DNA from: Punica granatum
Taxonomy: Eukaryota > Streptophyta > Magnoliopsida > Myrtales > Lythraceae
DNA: 64,000 bases
Assembly: GCF_007655135.1 (NCBI RefSeq)
Contig: NC_045128.1
Location: 11,842,001 to 11,906,000 of the forward strand
Direction of reading: 5' to 3'
How positions within the stretch are numbered: position 1 is the stretch's first letter; each line of letters starts with the position of its first letter. The notes under the pieces are model-generated. The model saw only the letters and a program-made list of their open reading frames with translations. It was not told the DNA's origin and searched no databases. The position numbers and the translations under genes are program-made. Below, piece after piece: positions 26,911 through 39,491 of the stretch.

Positions 26911-28346
26911 ATGAATATTCCTTCACATTGCTTGTGGATGTACGATAGGACTCATCCTAATAGGTCGGGTCTTAAGAGAACCTTCACGGATGTGGTTAAA
27001 GAATTTATTAAGCACACTGAGCAGTTTGCAGAAGAAGTGCCAATTTAGAGGACGTTTCTTGACTGCAGAAGAAGTCACATTCATCTGTATATGGACGGTT
27101 TCAAGCTAAATTATCGGTACTAGACTGATCATAGAGAGAGGGATCCTAATGCCGGGGAGTCATCTTTAGATGCATTCGTACCAGATCCTCCAGCATTGGA
27201 GGACTTTAACAATCCGTTAAACTGGTATAAGGACATGGTAGATGATGTGATTGGACATGATTATGGGTGAGACATGCATGCTAAAGGTCCAAATCCAGAG
27301 GCGATGAAATTTTTACAACCTTTTGGAGAATTATAACAAGCTAATGTTGGATGGCCAAGAGCGGTATTCCAACCTTTCAACTGCCGCCAGATATTTGAGC
27401 GTGAAATGTGACTTTAATATCCCGTAGGACAACATTAATCGCCTTATCAGCATACTTTCAAGTGAGATTGCCCCTGAGATCAACAATGTTCCGATGAATT
27501 TCTATGAGGCAAAGCAGTTATTGTCATCTCTTGGTCTAAGCTCTGTGACAATAGAATGGTGTCCAAAGGGTTGCATGCAACACTACAAGGATGATTCTGA
27601 TTTAATATGTTGCAAATTCTGCAGTGAGCCCAGATATAAGAAAGGGTACGACAAGTACGGTAATGCGAAGTTAGCGACAAGGAAAAAAAGCACTACGTGC
27701 TTTGATTTTGAGATTGAAGAGATTGTACGCTTTAATGAGGATTGCATCCAAAATGAGATGGCATTACGAGCATTGTCGACCAGCAAATGTTATGTGTCAT
27801 TCGTCCGATGGAAAAGCTTGGAAGGACTACGACGGCATGCACAAGAATTGTGTGAGCCTCGTAATGTTCGACTCAGATTGTGCACGGACGGGTTCGCTCC
27901 TTGTACCAGAGGGAAAGAGTCGTACTCTTGTTGACATATTATTGTAAATCCATACAACCTACCTCGAAGATGTGTATGATGGCGAAATTTATGATGTTGA
28001 CATGTATCATTCAAGGGTCCAAAAATCCAAAGTTCATGATAGATGTTTATTTACAATCATTGATCGATGAGCTCAAGAATCTTTGGAGCGTCTAGGTGCT
28101 GACTTATGATGCTTCGACAAAGCAAAACTTCATCATGAGGGTGGCTTTGATTTAGACCATAAATGATTTCCCGGATTACGGCATGTTGCCTGGTTGGACT
28201 ACCCATGGGAAATTGGCTTGCTCTCATTGCATGAGTTATAATAAGGCGTTCTTCCTCAAGAATGGTCGTAAGTGCAGTTGGTTTGACTGCCATAGGATGT
28301 TCTTACCTAAAACCCATGAATATAAGAGGAACGTCGAGAACATCTA
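26911..28346 (+). pseudogene. tnp2-type (CACTA/En-Spm) transposase, first part
   Basis: Starts MNIPSHCLWMYDRTHPNR, like the transposase-associated domain that begins CACTA proteins, then shows many stops. Further on are SSLGLSSVTIEWCPKGCMQ followed by CKFCSEPRY (27520-27650), DGMHKNCVSLVMFDSDC (27830-27880), ELKNLW, GMLPGWTTHGKLACSHCM (28180-28240) and CSWFDCHRMFLP (28274-28310). Together these are the tnp2 family core. Coding homology stops exactly where a PIF/Harbinger element begins (28347) and resumes at 32940. Frameshifts and stops show the host transposase was dead or died since. Confidence 0.85.
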
Positions 28347-28802
28347 GAGCCTGTTTGAAAACCAAATGTTGCTCAACTCTGCTCAATCCTGGTTTACTAC
28401 AGGACAACATTGCCAGCAAAATTCCTTCATGTGGGACCCAGGCGTTGCAGCACATGTACGACGGTCAACAATGGAGGGCGGTTGAATTTTTTTGCTGAGC
28501 TCCAACCTGTTCTTAGTTCTAGGAATTGGAATGTATTCGAAGGTGTTGATTTTTTTATTCAAAAATTGTCTTTAACATTTTTTCAGGTTCAAAATTTTTT
28601 CCTTTACTTTTTCAGCTTTCCTTGGCATTTTGCTACATGAAAATGTCGCCACTTTTCAGAGGTCAAGTATACACTTTCGCACATTTGACAGATTAAAGTA
28701 AGCACGTTAAAGAAACGTACAAAAGTTATTACATACATTCATATTTTTCATTCAATAAATAAGACAACTCCTAATACAATATGTAAGTGCATGTCATCGC
28801 AC

Positions 28803-30207
28803 TCATCTCTCTGTACGCCATAACCGATTAGCGATACGATCGCGTACAGCGTTCATTTCAGCGCTACTCATATTTATATCCACTCTATTTCCTTCTTGTA
28901 GTGGAGGATTGCGAAATTCATCGTAATCCATCCACGCATCGCCGTACTCTAAAAATAATCTGTCATGGTAATTATTACGGCGAATAAAATTATGCAAAAC
29001 AAAACATGCAAGGACAAGTTGTCCTTGTGTATACGGTATGAAATTCGTCATTAAAGTTAGTATGGCGAATCTCTTTTTCAAAATACCGAAGCAATGTTCG
29101 ATTACATTACGCACTGACGCATGGCGCTGATTAAATAGCTCTTTTTCCGTTGTTGGCGGATTTTGCCGAGGAAAATCACTCCGGTGGTACCGTTCCCCTT
29201 TGTACGGATCCAAATATCCTGGTATATTTGGAAATCCTACATCAACAACATAATATTGTTCTGCAAAGAATATAAGGAAAATTAGAGTTAATTAAATTAG
29301 AGTTGCAATTTCATAGAAAACCGTTGCATGTATAAGCAAATACTCACGACCACGCGGTGCTGGAAAACTTTCCACTGATGCAGCTTCGGAAAATATTCGT
29401 GAATCGTGTGCGGAACCCTCCCAACCCGTCATCACGTATGTAAACATCATGTCGTGTGAACAAGCAGCCAATACATTTTGAGATATCTCGACATTTCGAT
29501 CGCGATAAGGTACTCTGTTCGCCTGTGGCACGCATGCAGCAACATGGGTTCCATCGATAGCTCTAATACAATGCCGCATGACAAACGCATAATTATATGT
29601 ACCGAACATAGTATGCCGAAAATAGTTTTCTATAGTATGAAATTAGCAGAAAACATACCCTACAGAAACGCCACCTTTCATCATTTTCAATTTCCGGCTG
29701 GACAGAAACGTTCCGTGGTGTTATAAAATCTTGTGATAATTGTTGTATTCCGCGTGCAATTTTTTTGATACATCGTGACACCGTCTCCTTCGAGTGTTGA
29801 AACCTTTCTGCCACCATTGAAAATCGCATACTGTGTGAAATAACTAACAAGAACATACCGACTTGCTCTTCCACTGTGATACCTCTACTGGTATCTGTGA
29901 TGCCACACCGCAATCGAAGTGTGTCGCATAGATTTCTAAACACGTAAGGTTCCATTCTGAAACTTTCGAAGCACCGAACATCACTCCCTAGTAGTTCAAC
30001 AATGTACTGTCTTCCTTGAAGTGCTGAATTTCTACAAGGCCTGTTACGTGGAACGGGATCATCGAGCTGATCATATTGCATCATCAAGTAGAAGAACGCC
30101 CGTCGCCTACTGTCAGGATCGTCGTTACTAGAGTTATTGGCATAGCCCGAAGACGACGCATTACGAGACATGCTGTTTGACAAATGATCGCCTGTCGGTG
30201 TGGACAT
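28803..30207 (-). CDS. PIF/Harbinger DDE transposase (HARBI1-like nuclease)
   Basis: Probable exons are 30207-29659, 29629-29348 and 29260-28803. The first has an N-terminal region with an HTH-like stretch (ERFQHSKETVSRCIKKIARG). The second holds AIDGTHV (first catalytic Asp) and GWEGSAHDSRIF (second Asp). The third holds VIEHCFGILKKRF (catalytic Glu) and ends in a stop. The exon 2-3 joint (C|GTGAGT ... TGCAG|AA) is clean and restores QQYYVVDVGFPNIPGYL. The exon 1-2 joint is doubtful: the apparent gap is only ~30 nt and does not keep frame, so this copy may be broken there. The protein would cut and join element ends in the nucleus together with its Myb-like partner. Confidence 0.85.
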
Positions 30208-30410
30208 AAGATCACGAACACTTCGTTAACAGTGAAACACATTAATCATAATCATTGAATTGCAAACAGAAAATCATCAACAAAAAAAAAACACACAAAA
30301 CAAACAAGAGTTCAGTCATTTTAAAAAAAACCATAGTCAAATAGCCAAATAAAAATTAAAATGGGTTCACAGATTCTTCAAGTATGAGGAAGCTGCATTA
30401 TCCATTCCTG

Positions 30411-31383
30411 TCAGTCGTCCTCCTTGAACCACATGAAAAGCCTCCGTGCTCCCGGATCAAGGAGGGCTTTGGCGGCTTTCACATACAGGGAGTGAGGGAT
30501 TCTCGATTTCAATTTTGCCAACTCCTCCAGGGCTTCCTCGATGCTATTCTTCTCAGGTTTCTCAGGGCTCGTTACCGACTTGCTTCTCTTTGCCGACGGT
30601 GGGGTGTTCTGTGGCTGCGGCTTCGTGTAACTCTCCCTGAACAGGTCCATGCATTCCTGCATTTGTGAACTCTTGCTTAGACGTCTTTTCGGCGCTCTAC
30701 GTCGAGACTCGGTTATCATGGGCTCTGCCTGAACATGGACGAGGTCGTCACTGTCATCGGAGCCTTCTTCGAGGTCGACATGTTGTTTCCCCTTCCCCTT
30801 CCCCCTAGATAAGAATTCCTCATTTAATCGGCGTTCTTCTTCTAACGTTGGAGGTGGATCGGTCGAGGAGATGCGCAGAGCACCGGTAGCCACTGAAGAA
30901 CTAAAGAGTTGCTTCTGCAAATCGTAGTGGTTGCAGCCCTTGCTCCGAAATGCCTTGTATGCCCTGTTCTTCTATACGATGAAGTACGACATGACTCAAA
31001 AAAGATCAGTGACAATTCATTCAAAACAACCTTAGAAGCCGAACAAACAATTTATGAGAATGTACCTTTGCAAACATATCCCAAACATCTTGGTCGGCTG
31101 TGATGGTGTCTGTGTCTGCATCCCACCCAACGCTTGTATACCTAACTATTTCAGAGAATCGGGTGAAATTGGTTTTCATTCTCTGATGCTTGTCCTTTAC
31201 CTTTTGCAAACACAGCTGTTGTTCTGGAAATAGATTTACCATCTCAGCTGTAATCTCCTTCCAAGTAGTTTTCTTCCATGTTGTACTGTGTGCTCTTCTC
31301 AGCTTCTCGAGCATTATGTTTATGAAAGCGAACTCCATTTCATCACTCCAGTCGATGATGATATTTTCGCCTTTAGGAGCCAT
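30411..31383 (-). CDS. PIF/Harbinger ORF1, Myb/SANT-like DNA-binding protein
   Basis: Two exons, 31383-31066 and 30971-30411, with AAG|GTACAT and TATAG|AAG junctions joined in phase (WDMFAK-KNRAYKAF). The product is ~292 aa. The N-terminal Myb/SANT-like domain shows WSDEMEFAFINIMLEK, TWKEITAEM and VKDKHQRMK; after it comes an acidic and Lys/Arg-rich middle (RRRAPKRRLSK) and a C-terminal helix-rich region ending RRLFMWFKEDD. The start was placed at MAPKGENI because it directly precedes the domain; the frame extends 25 codons further upstream. In this superfamily such proteins bind the terminal repeats and help the transposase reach the nucleus. The frame looks intact. Confidence 0.87.
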
Positions 31384-32936
31384 AATGCATGCACTTGGTC
31401 TAGAATAACAATTATCTAACAATGCACTTAACAATGATCTATCAGTTGCGATAAACAACAGTATGCAACACCAAACTTAGTCAGTCTTTTCCTTCTTGAA
31501 ATGCAAATAACATGCATCTTCCAGTTATGACAGAAAGCACAGTAAGATGGCAACCTTGAAAACAAACAAAAATTCTGAACCAGACCAGCATGGCATCAAC
31601 GCATAGTAGCGCAACCACATTAGAAGCAGTGAAATTAACTGACCATACAAGGAAGACAAGCCCAGATAGTCCGAACCATAAACCCACAACAACATGGAAA
31701 CATTATGTTAACAGATCAGGAAGAACAAGCTGATAACTTTGGCCTATTCCGGAAAGGACAACAAACAAGGCTCATTCAATCAGAAATCAGAACAGATCTA
31801 TGAACCCCCACACAAGTAGGCGACATTACGGTAACAGGGCAAGGGCACCAGATGACCAAGGAGGTCTTGCTAAGCAGACAGCAATAAAATTTGCTCTACT
31901 ATCAATTAGAACGCTTATTCCGATTAACTCAATAATCTTATATATCAGTAAATGCATTAATTTAGCAAATTATGCCTTAGCATGGAACCATTTTAGTAAA
32001 GTGTACAGGAGAATAGAAAAAACTATTGGATTAATCGAGGGGAAGGAGGAAAAAGAAGTTCAACTGATATTGCATATAACAACCTAAGATTGGTTTTTAT
32101 CTAGACATATATTTCGCACGAAAGTTAATTAAATCCTCTGATATATATAAAATGATCCACTGCTTCAATTCTGTAATCAGAACTGCAAGTATACAGTCTG
32201 CAGAGAAGGAAAGGGAGAAGGCAATGGGGGCTATTAAACCGAAGGCGATAACAGTTTTATCACCGTCGAAATTCCACCAACTCTTGCAATCATAAATCAT
32301 TAATCGAGATAGAGATCACAAGAATTACCTCACTGTTAATGCCTCTCCAAAACAACAACTTCCTGGGCTTTTTAAACCCCAACCCTGATGGAGACCAGCG
32401 AACTGGAGGGGCCCCGATAGCGACGAAAGTCGAGAATCTCTGGCAGCTGGTGACAGAGATGACGTCCTTCGCGAATCTCTCCTACAAAGGTCGTGCTTTT
32501 CACTGTTCTTCGCACCAAAGATGCACAAGGGCAAGATCACGGACGAACAGCCTGTTTGCAGAGAACAGCGTTCATAAGTCCATAATAATCGGTGAAATTT
32601 GTAAAATCAAATCAGTAAACAGACAGTTTCCGACCGAGGAGAACAAAGAAATTTCTTCGATTTCGGCCGATGCGCACAAAGCTCAGAAGGAAGAAGGGAT
32701 CAATGCAGGAAGGATGAGGGGATGAAGAGGAGCGGCAGTGTCTTTACTCAGCTTCAACGGTTCTCTGGCTTGACACCGACAGGGGCCAAAAAAAACAAAA
32801 CATATATTATATGCATTAGTCAAACTAACCAGCAGATCTGGGACCCACGGGTACAGATGCATGTTGCGGCCAATTTTGTTTTTCTGCTAGTTAAACAGAG
32901 CAGAGTTGAACCCATGCTCATTTGCCAAACAAACCC

Positions 32937-34845
32937 CTAAAAAGGGAAGGACGAGCAAGACCCACTACCTCCTAAGCCAGTGGTGTAGAAATCTTATACT
33001 GGCTTTCTCGCAATATGAAGAAAGTGACCAAAGAGGGGGAACCAGTCGAACCTGCTGGTCACCGGAGAAATCAAAATTTCAGAAAACACAATATATTTTG
33101 GGTGTTACCTTATGGGAAAGATCTTCCCATTAGACGCAATTTAGATATCACGCATATTGAAAAGAATGTGTTTGACAATATCTTCAACACCATCATGGAC
33201 ATCAAGGATAAGACGAAGAACAATGTTGTAGCTCAATTGGATATGCAAGAAATTTGTAGATGTCTCGAACAAAGTTTGGGATAAATGTCGAATGGACAAA
33301 CCATGAAGCCGAAGGCCCAATACGTGTTGGCATTAATTTAGCGAAGAACCATACATGAATGGGTGATGAACCTCAGGATGCCTGATGGATATTTGTCGAA
33401 TCTAGCAAAATCAATGGACGTTGACCATTGCACTTTCCAAGGATGGGAGAGCCACGACTGTCACGTGCTCATGGAACAACTGCTGCCCATCACCTTCAGA
33501 GAACTGCCAAACCACATTTGGAAGCCTTTGGCTAAATTCAGCAAGTTCTTTCGAGATTTGTGTTCAACAACTTTAAGACACGAAGACCTGGACGTTATGG
33601 AGCAGAACATCCACCCCCCTAACTGTATGGAATACTTGCTAATGCATTTTATTGAGGAAGCACTGTATGGAGGGCCCATACAGTACATGCGGATGTACCC
33701 TTTCGAGAGGTAACCCTATCTAAAAGCATTATTCAACTTTCGTTGACGATTTTGATATGCTAAACCTGCAGAGGATAATGATATTGTTTACAGGTATCTT
33801 GGGAAACTAAAATGGATCGTGAAGTAGAAATCTCAGGTTAAAGGTTCAATATGCGCGGCTTATTTAACTCGAGAGACAACCAATTTCTGCTCATATTACT
33901 TTGAAGACCATGTTCAAATGTGTACAACACGAGTGCCCCGCAATGATGATAGAGGTCCTTCAACTATTGCAACGCTGTTGTATAATGTTTTCAACCAACC
34001 TAGTCGGGCTTCCAGGTATCTCAGTGAAGAATATTTGAATGATGGGAACTAGAAGGTCGCACAATATATTGTGCCGATAAATTGCCCCGAAGTCAAGCCT
34101 TTCATTGAGTAAGAACATCTAAAGAATTATTCATGCCACATTGAGTAAGTTTAACATCTGATGATCATGGCTAATCACTTGCACGTTGGTATTGAAAATG
34201 CAGTTACTTTGTTAATAGTACGAATGTTGCTCCGAATCAAAATGTCTTCCCTTGGAGGTTCAAAATATTCGTAAGTACAACTTACTATAATCCCAATGTT
34301 ATACGCATGGTTATGGGCATCGCGTCTTACGATAGGCATGTACTCGTAGGTACATAATCCCAATGATGGGATTAAAGATCCAGTGTTATTGGATCTCGCT
34401 TAGGGCCCTGCTATATGCGTAAGAAAATATACCACGTACTTCGTGAATGGATACGAGTTCTAGGTATATGATTACGGGTGGGGAAATGCGACGTGCAATA
34501 CTGGTATATGGTTTACAGGGGATTTGTGGTGATGGTGTTAAGAGTGATTATTACGGCATCCTAAACAAGATCGTAGAATATTAGTCTATGTTGGACTGCT
34601 AAGCAAGACGACCGTCCTTTTCCAAGGCCAATGGTTCAACCCAACATCATCTCGTAAATACGACGACATTGGCATTGTCGAGGTAATGCGTGGTGCCAAG
34701 ATAGGGGATGACGATCCATTCGTTATTGCCTAGCAAGTAAGACAAGTTTATTATGTGTCATATCCGACTCAAGATAGAAATAGATTTCAATGATGGATTG
34801 TTATTAAAACGAAACCAAGTGACAAAGTAGAAGTTCCCGAGGCAT
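32937..34845 (+). pseudogene. tnp2-type (CACTA) transposase, second part with DUF4218 and DUF4216 regions
   Basis: Continues the gene broken at 28346: KGKDEQDPLPPKPVV, then FWVLPYGKDLPIRRNLD and HIEKNVFDNI (33100-33190). The DUF4218-like region shows WESHDCHVLMEQLLP, FRELPNHIWKPLAKFSKFFRDLC and EALYGGPIQYMRMYPFER (33440-33712). After intron-like or degenerate DNA comes YLGKLK, then a DUF4216-like end with NGYEF, YDYGWGNATCNTG and VKSDYYGILNKIVE (34440-34590), and QVYYVSYP at about 34745. Several stops and frame changes are present. The element's terminal CACTA sequence was not identified. Confidence 0.85.
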
Positions 34846-34849
34846 TGGA

Positions 34850-36840
34850 GGTCGCTCCACAGAGGAACGAGGGTCGTCGCTGCTGTAGTTCTTAGTGACT
34901 TGGACGAGTTGGACCCCAGCTGAGCTGCACAGGGAAGAGACAAAGACGAGAGAGGTTATCGGGTGGTGGCTGTACAGGGGAGGTCGCCGCTTGGGGTTTG
35001 GGCTTCGCCGGAGGTCGAATCGTGCAGAGATGGAACCCTCCTCTTCCCTTTTTCTCCTTTTGCCGATAGGGTTCTTTCCCTTTATTATATATATAAATTG
35101 TTTTTCTTTTCTCCTTTGTTTTGGGCAGGAGGCGGAAGAGAGAATTGGGGAGGGGAATGTGTAATGTCTAGGGCTTCGCAAGAGAGTGGTAGTACATATA
35201 GGGGAAATGGATGGCATGAGAATTTTTCATGATTTATTCCGTTAGGCATGTCAAACCTGTCATGATTTCATTGTTTCGCGCATTGTTCAAATAATGGCTT
35301 ATTTCTCAATCCTCGAGAGAGGTCATGGGGTGAGCTATATGTCACTTCGAAGCTAACTCGATGACCTACTGAATGCTCCCAAGAATCTCTGAATTTGGTC
35401 CCGAATTGATCGAGATACGCCTGCTCAAACTTGGACTCATGCAGCTCCAGTGCACTGTTTTGGTATCCCGACTTTTAAAAATCACATCTCTTAGCTCTGA
35501 TGGGCCATCGGGGTGATCTTTGCGCTACTGTGTCACCGACTTACTGAATTTCAATGGAAAAATATTGACCTCTGGGTTGGGATGGGGCTTAGATTTATTG
35601 AAATATGAAGTACAGAGAAGTTGTTTTCTCTGTTCAGTATCTCTAATGTTCGGACTTCGAGAACTCGTATCTTGGGATCCGAAATGAGTTATGAGCGTCA
35701 TAAAATCCTAGAATGTACGTCTCATTGGGCTCCTTCCTCCTGTGAAAATATCAGCCATCCTCGATGTGTCAATATGCCACTCTAACTGTTTTGCCCCAGA
35801 CTCTCCTTTTGCTTTGGATGCCTTTATCCCTAGGTTAAAATGAGGTGTCTACAGAATTTATTTATTTTTAACTAAAGCAGGTCGGGGCAGATCAGACTGC
35901 CCCTCGTAAGGGCAAGCTCGAATCCGCATGGCCTTACCCGTGCCGAGGCGTGTTTTTATCTGTGAGAAAGCAAGCTCTCTAAGAAAAGTGATTCTTAAGG
36001 ATGGCAATATACCTGGCGTGTGCGGATACATGAACTGGCCTGCCCTGTTTGGGGCAGGAATTAATCGGCCCGTGCCAAAACAGGCCAAGCATGGGCATCG
36101 ATAATAACTCGTGAGCAGGCCAGGTCGAGCCTGGATGCTATTTTTCAAATGAAATTTAATTTTTTTTAATTTTTAATTTTTTAATATTTTATATGCATTG
36201 CATATTACCATTTAATCGAGAAGTTGCACGTGTAGATTGACCTGTACGATAAAAAAAAAAAGTAAAGGCAGCTGGCTTGGCACTTTTAACAATGTGATAT
36301 ATATATATATATATATATTTTGTTTTATTTTCTTCCGTTTTGTCAATTTCAAGCTCTCTCAAACCCTATCTCCTTGTCTCTTGCTCCGCCTCCACTGAGC
36401 GCTCTCGGCTCTGGTCTTCGCCTGCTGGGGCTCCACAGGACCTCTGCTCGTCCCCTGCTCGGTCGTCTCCGAATCGTCTCCTTCCTGATCCGGCTCTGGT
36501 CATCTTCAGCTACAGCTCGTGCTCGTCTCCTGGTCCGAAAGGCTCTGCTCGTTTGAGAGCCTCTTGTTCGGGCTCCTTCTTTGCTCGTCTCCTGGTCCGC
36601 TGCTCCGGCTCCTTGATAAGAACTGAGCTCACGAAGAACCGAGCAACCGAACCTCACAGGACTCGAGTTCTCTCTGGCTGGTGGTTGGTCCCTTCCTCCG
36701 CTCCCGAGCTGGTTAATTAGTTGCTCATTTGTGGGTAGTGTGATTAATTGCTGGTTATTAATTAGTTGATGGTGATTGAACTATGTATGTATTGAAGGTC
36801 TATTCTGCTGTGCCGTGCAGTGCATCTGCATTCTTCAGCT
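34850..36840. other. Intergenic region between tnp2 remnant and carA
   Basis: No recognisable gene. 35860-36130 is GC-richer with words like GGGCAGG and GGCCAGG, perhaps an old transposon end. An (AT)n tract lies at about 36298-36318. 36340-36640 is CT-rich with repeated GCTCGTCTCCTGGTCCG-like words. Confidence 0.45.
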
Positions 36841-36847
36841 GATTCCA

Positions 36848-36891
36848 CAGAGAGGGACAGAACGAGAGAGAGGGAGAGGGAGGGAGAAGCA
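36848..36891 (+). promoter_or_regulatory. GA-rich 5' leader before carA
   Basis: A purine run of GAGAGAGGGAGAGGGAGGG type lies immediately before the start codon at 36892. GA/CT-rich leaders are frequent in plant genes. A regulatory role is inferred only. Confidence 0.4.
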
Positions 36892-39491
36892 ATGGCGGCA
36901 AAAGCTGTAGACTTTCTGATCACCGGCTTTGCTGTACCACCGAACTCGTCGAAACTCCGGCATTTCAGAGTCAGTTGCTCGGTCCCCGTGTCCTCCGGCG
37001 CTTCCACAGGTATCCCTATGCCGTGCCACTCATTTCCGGAATCTCATTAGAGTGTGCATAGAGCCAACAATAAAAAGCTTTTTTTTTTTTTTGACTCGTA
37101 AGGTAAATTGAAATTGGTGGGTTGATTTCAGGAGTCGCTGAAAGGCCTTGGAAGGTGGCTGACGCGAGATTGGTTCTTCAAGATGGCTCGATTTGGAAGG
37201 CCAAGTCGTTTGGTGCTTCTGGGACACAAGTCGGTGAAGTTGTATTCAATACTTCTTTGACTGGGTAGGGAGAAAAAAGATTTCCTTTTATCATGACCCT
37301 GTGGAAAAGAGCTGCTCCTGTGCAAAAATGAAGTGTCCAATCAAATTGATCGAACTAACTCAACAGAACATGCGAAGATAGAACTCGAGAACCAATTTCA
37401 CGTGGGCACTGGATACTTTGTCATGTCCAAAAAATTATGTAGCAGTTTCTCTTTTCACTTAGTACATTATCTTGAAGTTTTTTCATGAATAATTCTTACT
37501 TTGAAGAAGGATTACATACATCGATGGCCGTTTCGTTTGCCAAAGATCTCTGCCTAGCTTCGTGGGTTGGCTGATTGTGAACATATCAGCTCTAACTTTA
37601 AGTTTTTTTGTGCTGGGATTGCAGGTACCAGGAAATTCTCACTGACCCTAGTTATGCTGGGCAGTTTGTCCTGATGACGAATCCACATATTGGGAACACC
37701 GGAGTTAATTTTGGTAAGTCAAGTTTTGTATTCTCTGGCTTAATTAATGATCTTATACTTTTAGCTTAATGGTGAGCACTGTCCATCCCTCATTAGATGA
37801 TGAAGAGTCGAGGCAGTGCTTTCTGGCTGGCCTTGTTATCAGAAGTTTAAGTATAAGGTTTGCTTTTTTCTTCTTTCTATTCTTTAAATGTGTTCATGGG
37901 GTTAGGTTGATCTGATTTTTTATTTTTTGTGGCATTCTGTAGTACATCAAATTGGAGATGCACAAAAACACTTGGTGATTATTTAGCAGAGAGGAACATT
38001 ATGGGAATATGTAAGCAACTGACGAATTAATTTTCAAGTTGCCCTTTTCTTTTAGTTCATTTGTTGATTTCAAGGTTTTATGTGCGAGGCAGATGATGTA
38101 GACACCCGAGCAATTACTCGTCGTTTAAGAGAGGATGGAAGTCTCATTGGTGTGTTAAGCACAGAGCAGTCAAAGACAGACAAAGAACTTCTTGAAATGT
38201 CTCGCACCTGGGACATTGTGGGTGAGGACTTTACTTAATGAGCTATTTGACTAAACGCTAATCACTAAAATCTAGAAATTATAAAAAAAAAAGTTCTAGC
38301 TAAACGCTAATCACTAAAATCTCCTCTGAATTTCTGTAGGTGTTGATTTGATAAGTGGTGTTTCGTGCAAAACTCCTTACGAGTGGATTGATAGGACAGA
38401 TTCCGAATGGGGCTTCAACTCCAACGGTAGAGGTGGAGAGAGCTTCAGGGTCTGCACTTTGACTAAACATCTCCTTTTATTTTATATATGACGGTCATAC
38501 TCTTTGATAGACCCCACTGACTTGTCTCTATAATTGTTCATGAATGGATGTGAAGGTTGTTGCTTATGATTTTGGGATCAAGCAAAACATACTGAGGCGC
38601 TTGGCATCATATGGATGTAAAATTACTGTTGTCCCTTCGACGTGGCCTGCATCAGAAACCCTCAAGATGAACCCAGATGGAGTTCTTTTTAGCAATGGCC
38701 CGGGAGACCCATCTGCAGTTCCTTATGCTGTCGAGGCAGTTAAGGAAACAATAGGGAAGGTTCCCGTTTTTGGGATCTGCATGGGTCACCAGTTGCTAGG
38801 GCAAGCATTAGGCGGTAAAACCTTTAAGATGAAATTTGGTCATCACGGAGGCAACCACCCTGTTCGGAATCTTCGCAATGGCCGTGTTGAGATTAGTGCT
38901 CAGGTGGATCCGTCTTATGAAATCTTTAATTTTTCTTCAAATAAAGATTGTGTTGTACTTTGCGTGTAGCATAATTCCTGCAATTTGCTCCTTACTCTCT
39001 CTCTTGTGGTTCGTCTCAATTCAATTGATGTTGTAGAATCACAACTATGCCGTGGACCCGGCGTCGTTGCCTGAGGGTGTGGAGGTGACTCACATAAATC
39101 TCAATGATGGAAGCTGTGCGGGCCTCGCCTTCCCTTCAATGAACATCATGACCCTCCAGTATCATCCAGAGGCATCCCCCGGACCCCATGACTCGGATTC
39201 CGGTAAGTTGGATTTTTCCCTTTCCCTTAGCTTTCCTTTTACAGCAGTAGGGTTAATTCAGAGAAGGTGCATAAGCCATATATAAACCAAAACTGTGTAC
39301 AACCGTTACCTGGAAGACAAATATCAAGAGTCGGATGCAACATTTAATTAGTTTCTTAGGTTGCACTCATTTGCATGCTATCAGCTGTAGGTTCTTGATT
39401 TCTGCTTTCTGTATTGATTGAGGGTTATGTGTTTATTGCAGTCTTTGGGGAATTCATAGAACTAATGAGACAAGCTAAAAGAAGTGCTTGA
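36892..39491 (+). CDS. CARA: Carbamoyl-phosphate synthase small (glutaminase) subunit, plastid
   Basis: Releases ammonia from glutamine for carbamoyl phosphate synthesis, feeding arginine and pyrimidine pathways in plastids; its partner is the large subunit CARB. Exons: 36892-37009, 37132-37264, 37625-37713, 37797-37857, 37943-38010, 38093-38221, 38340-38449, 38556-38903, 39037-39202, 39442-39491; all GT-AG, total 1272 nt, 423 aa, in frame throughout. The first ~40 residues ([17 protein letters not shown]..., Ser-rich) look like a transit peptide. The N-terminal CPSase domain has [17 protein letters not shown] and [19 protein letters not shown]. The class-I glutamine amidotransferase domain starts near [16 protein letters not shown], with the nucleophile at about Cys311 in VFGICMGHQ and the His/Glu pair at about 395/397 in [13 protein letters not shown]. 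Length and exon pattern fit plant carA. No defect seen. Confidence 0.97.

Larger units (their letters stand above)
28347..32936 (-). mobile_element. PIF/Harbinger DNA transposon inserted in the tnp2 element
   Basis: Terminal inverted repeats: the left end begins GAGCCTGTTTGAAAACC; the right end, reversed, begins GGGGTTTGTTTGGCAAA. Similarity continues about 95 bp inward (both contain CAACTCTGCTC and GTGGG.CCCA). A 3-bp CTA lies on each side (28344-28346 and 32937-32939), the length expected for Harbinger. Inside, on the minus strand, are the two genes typical of the superfamily: a Myb/SANT-like protein and a DDE transposase. Removing the element and one CTA joins the two halves of the tnp2 gene around ...VENI and KGKDEQDP, which confirms the boundaries. 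Confidence 0.92.

Noticed and set aside
34804..35217. 137-aa minus-strand frame and overlapping plus-strand frames
   Set aside because: They overlap the end of the tnp2 homology and a CT/GA-rich stretch. No family resemblance on either strand.
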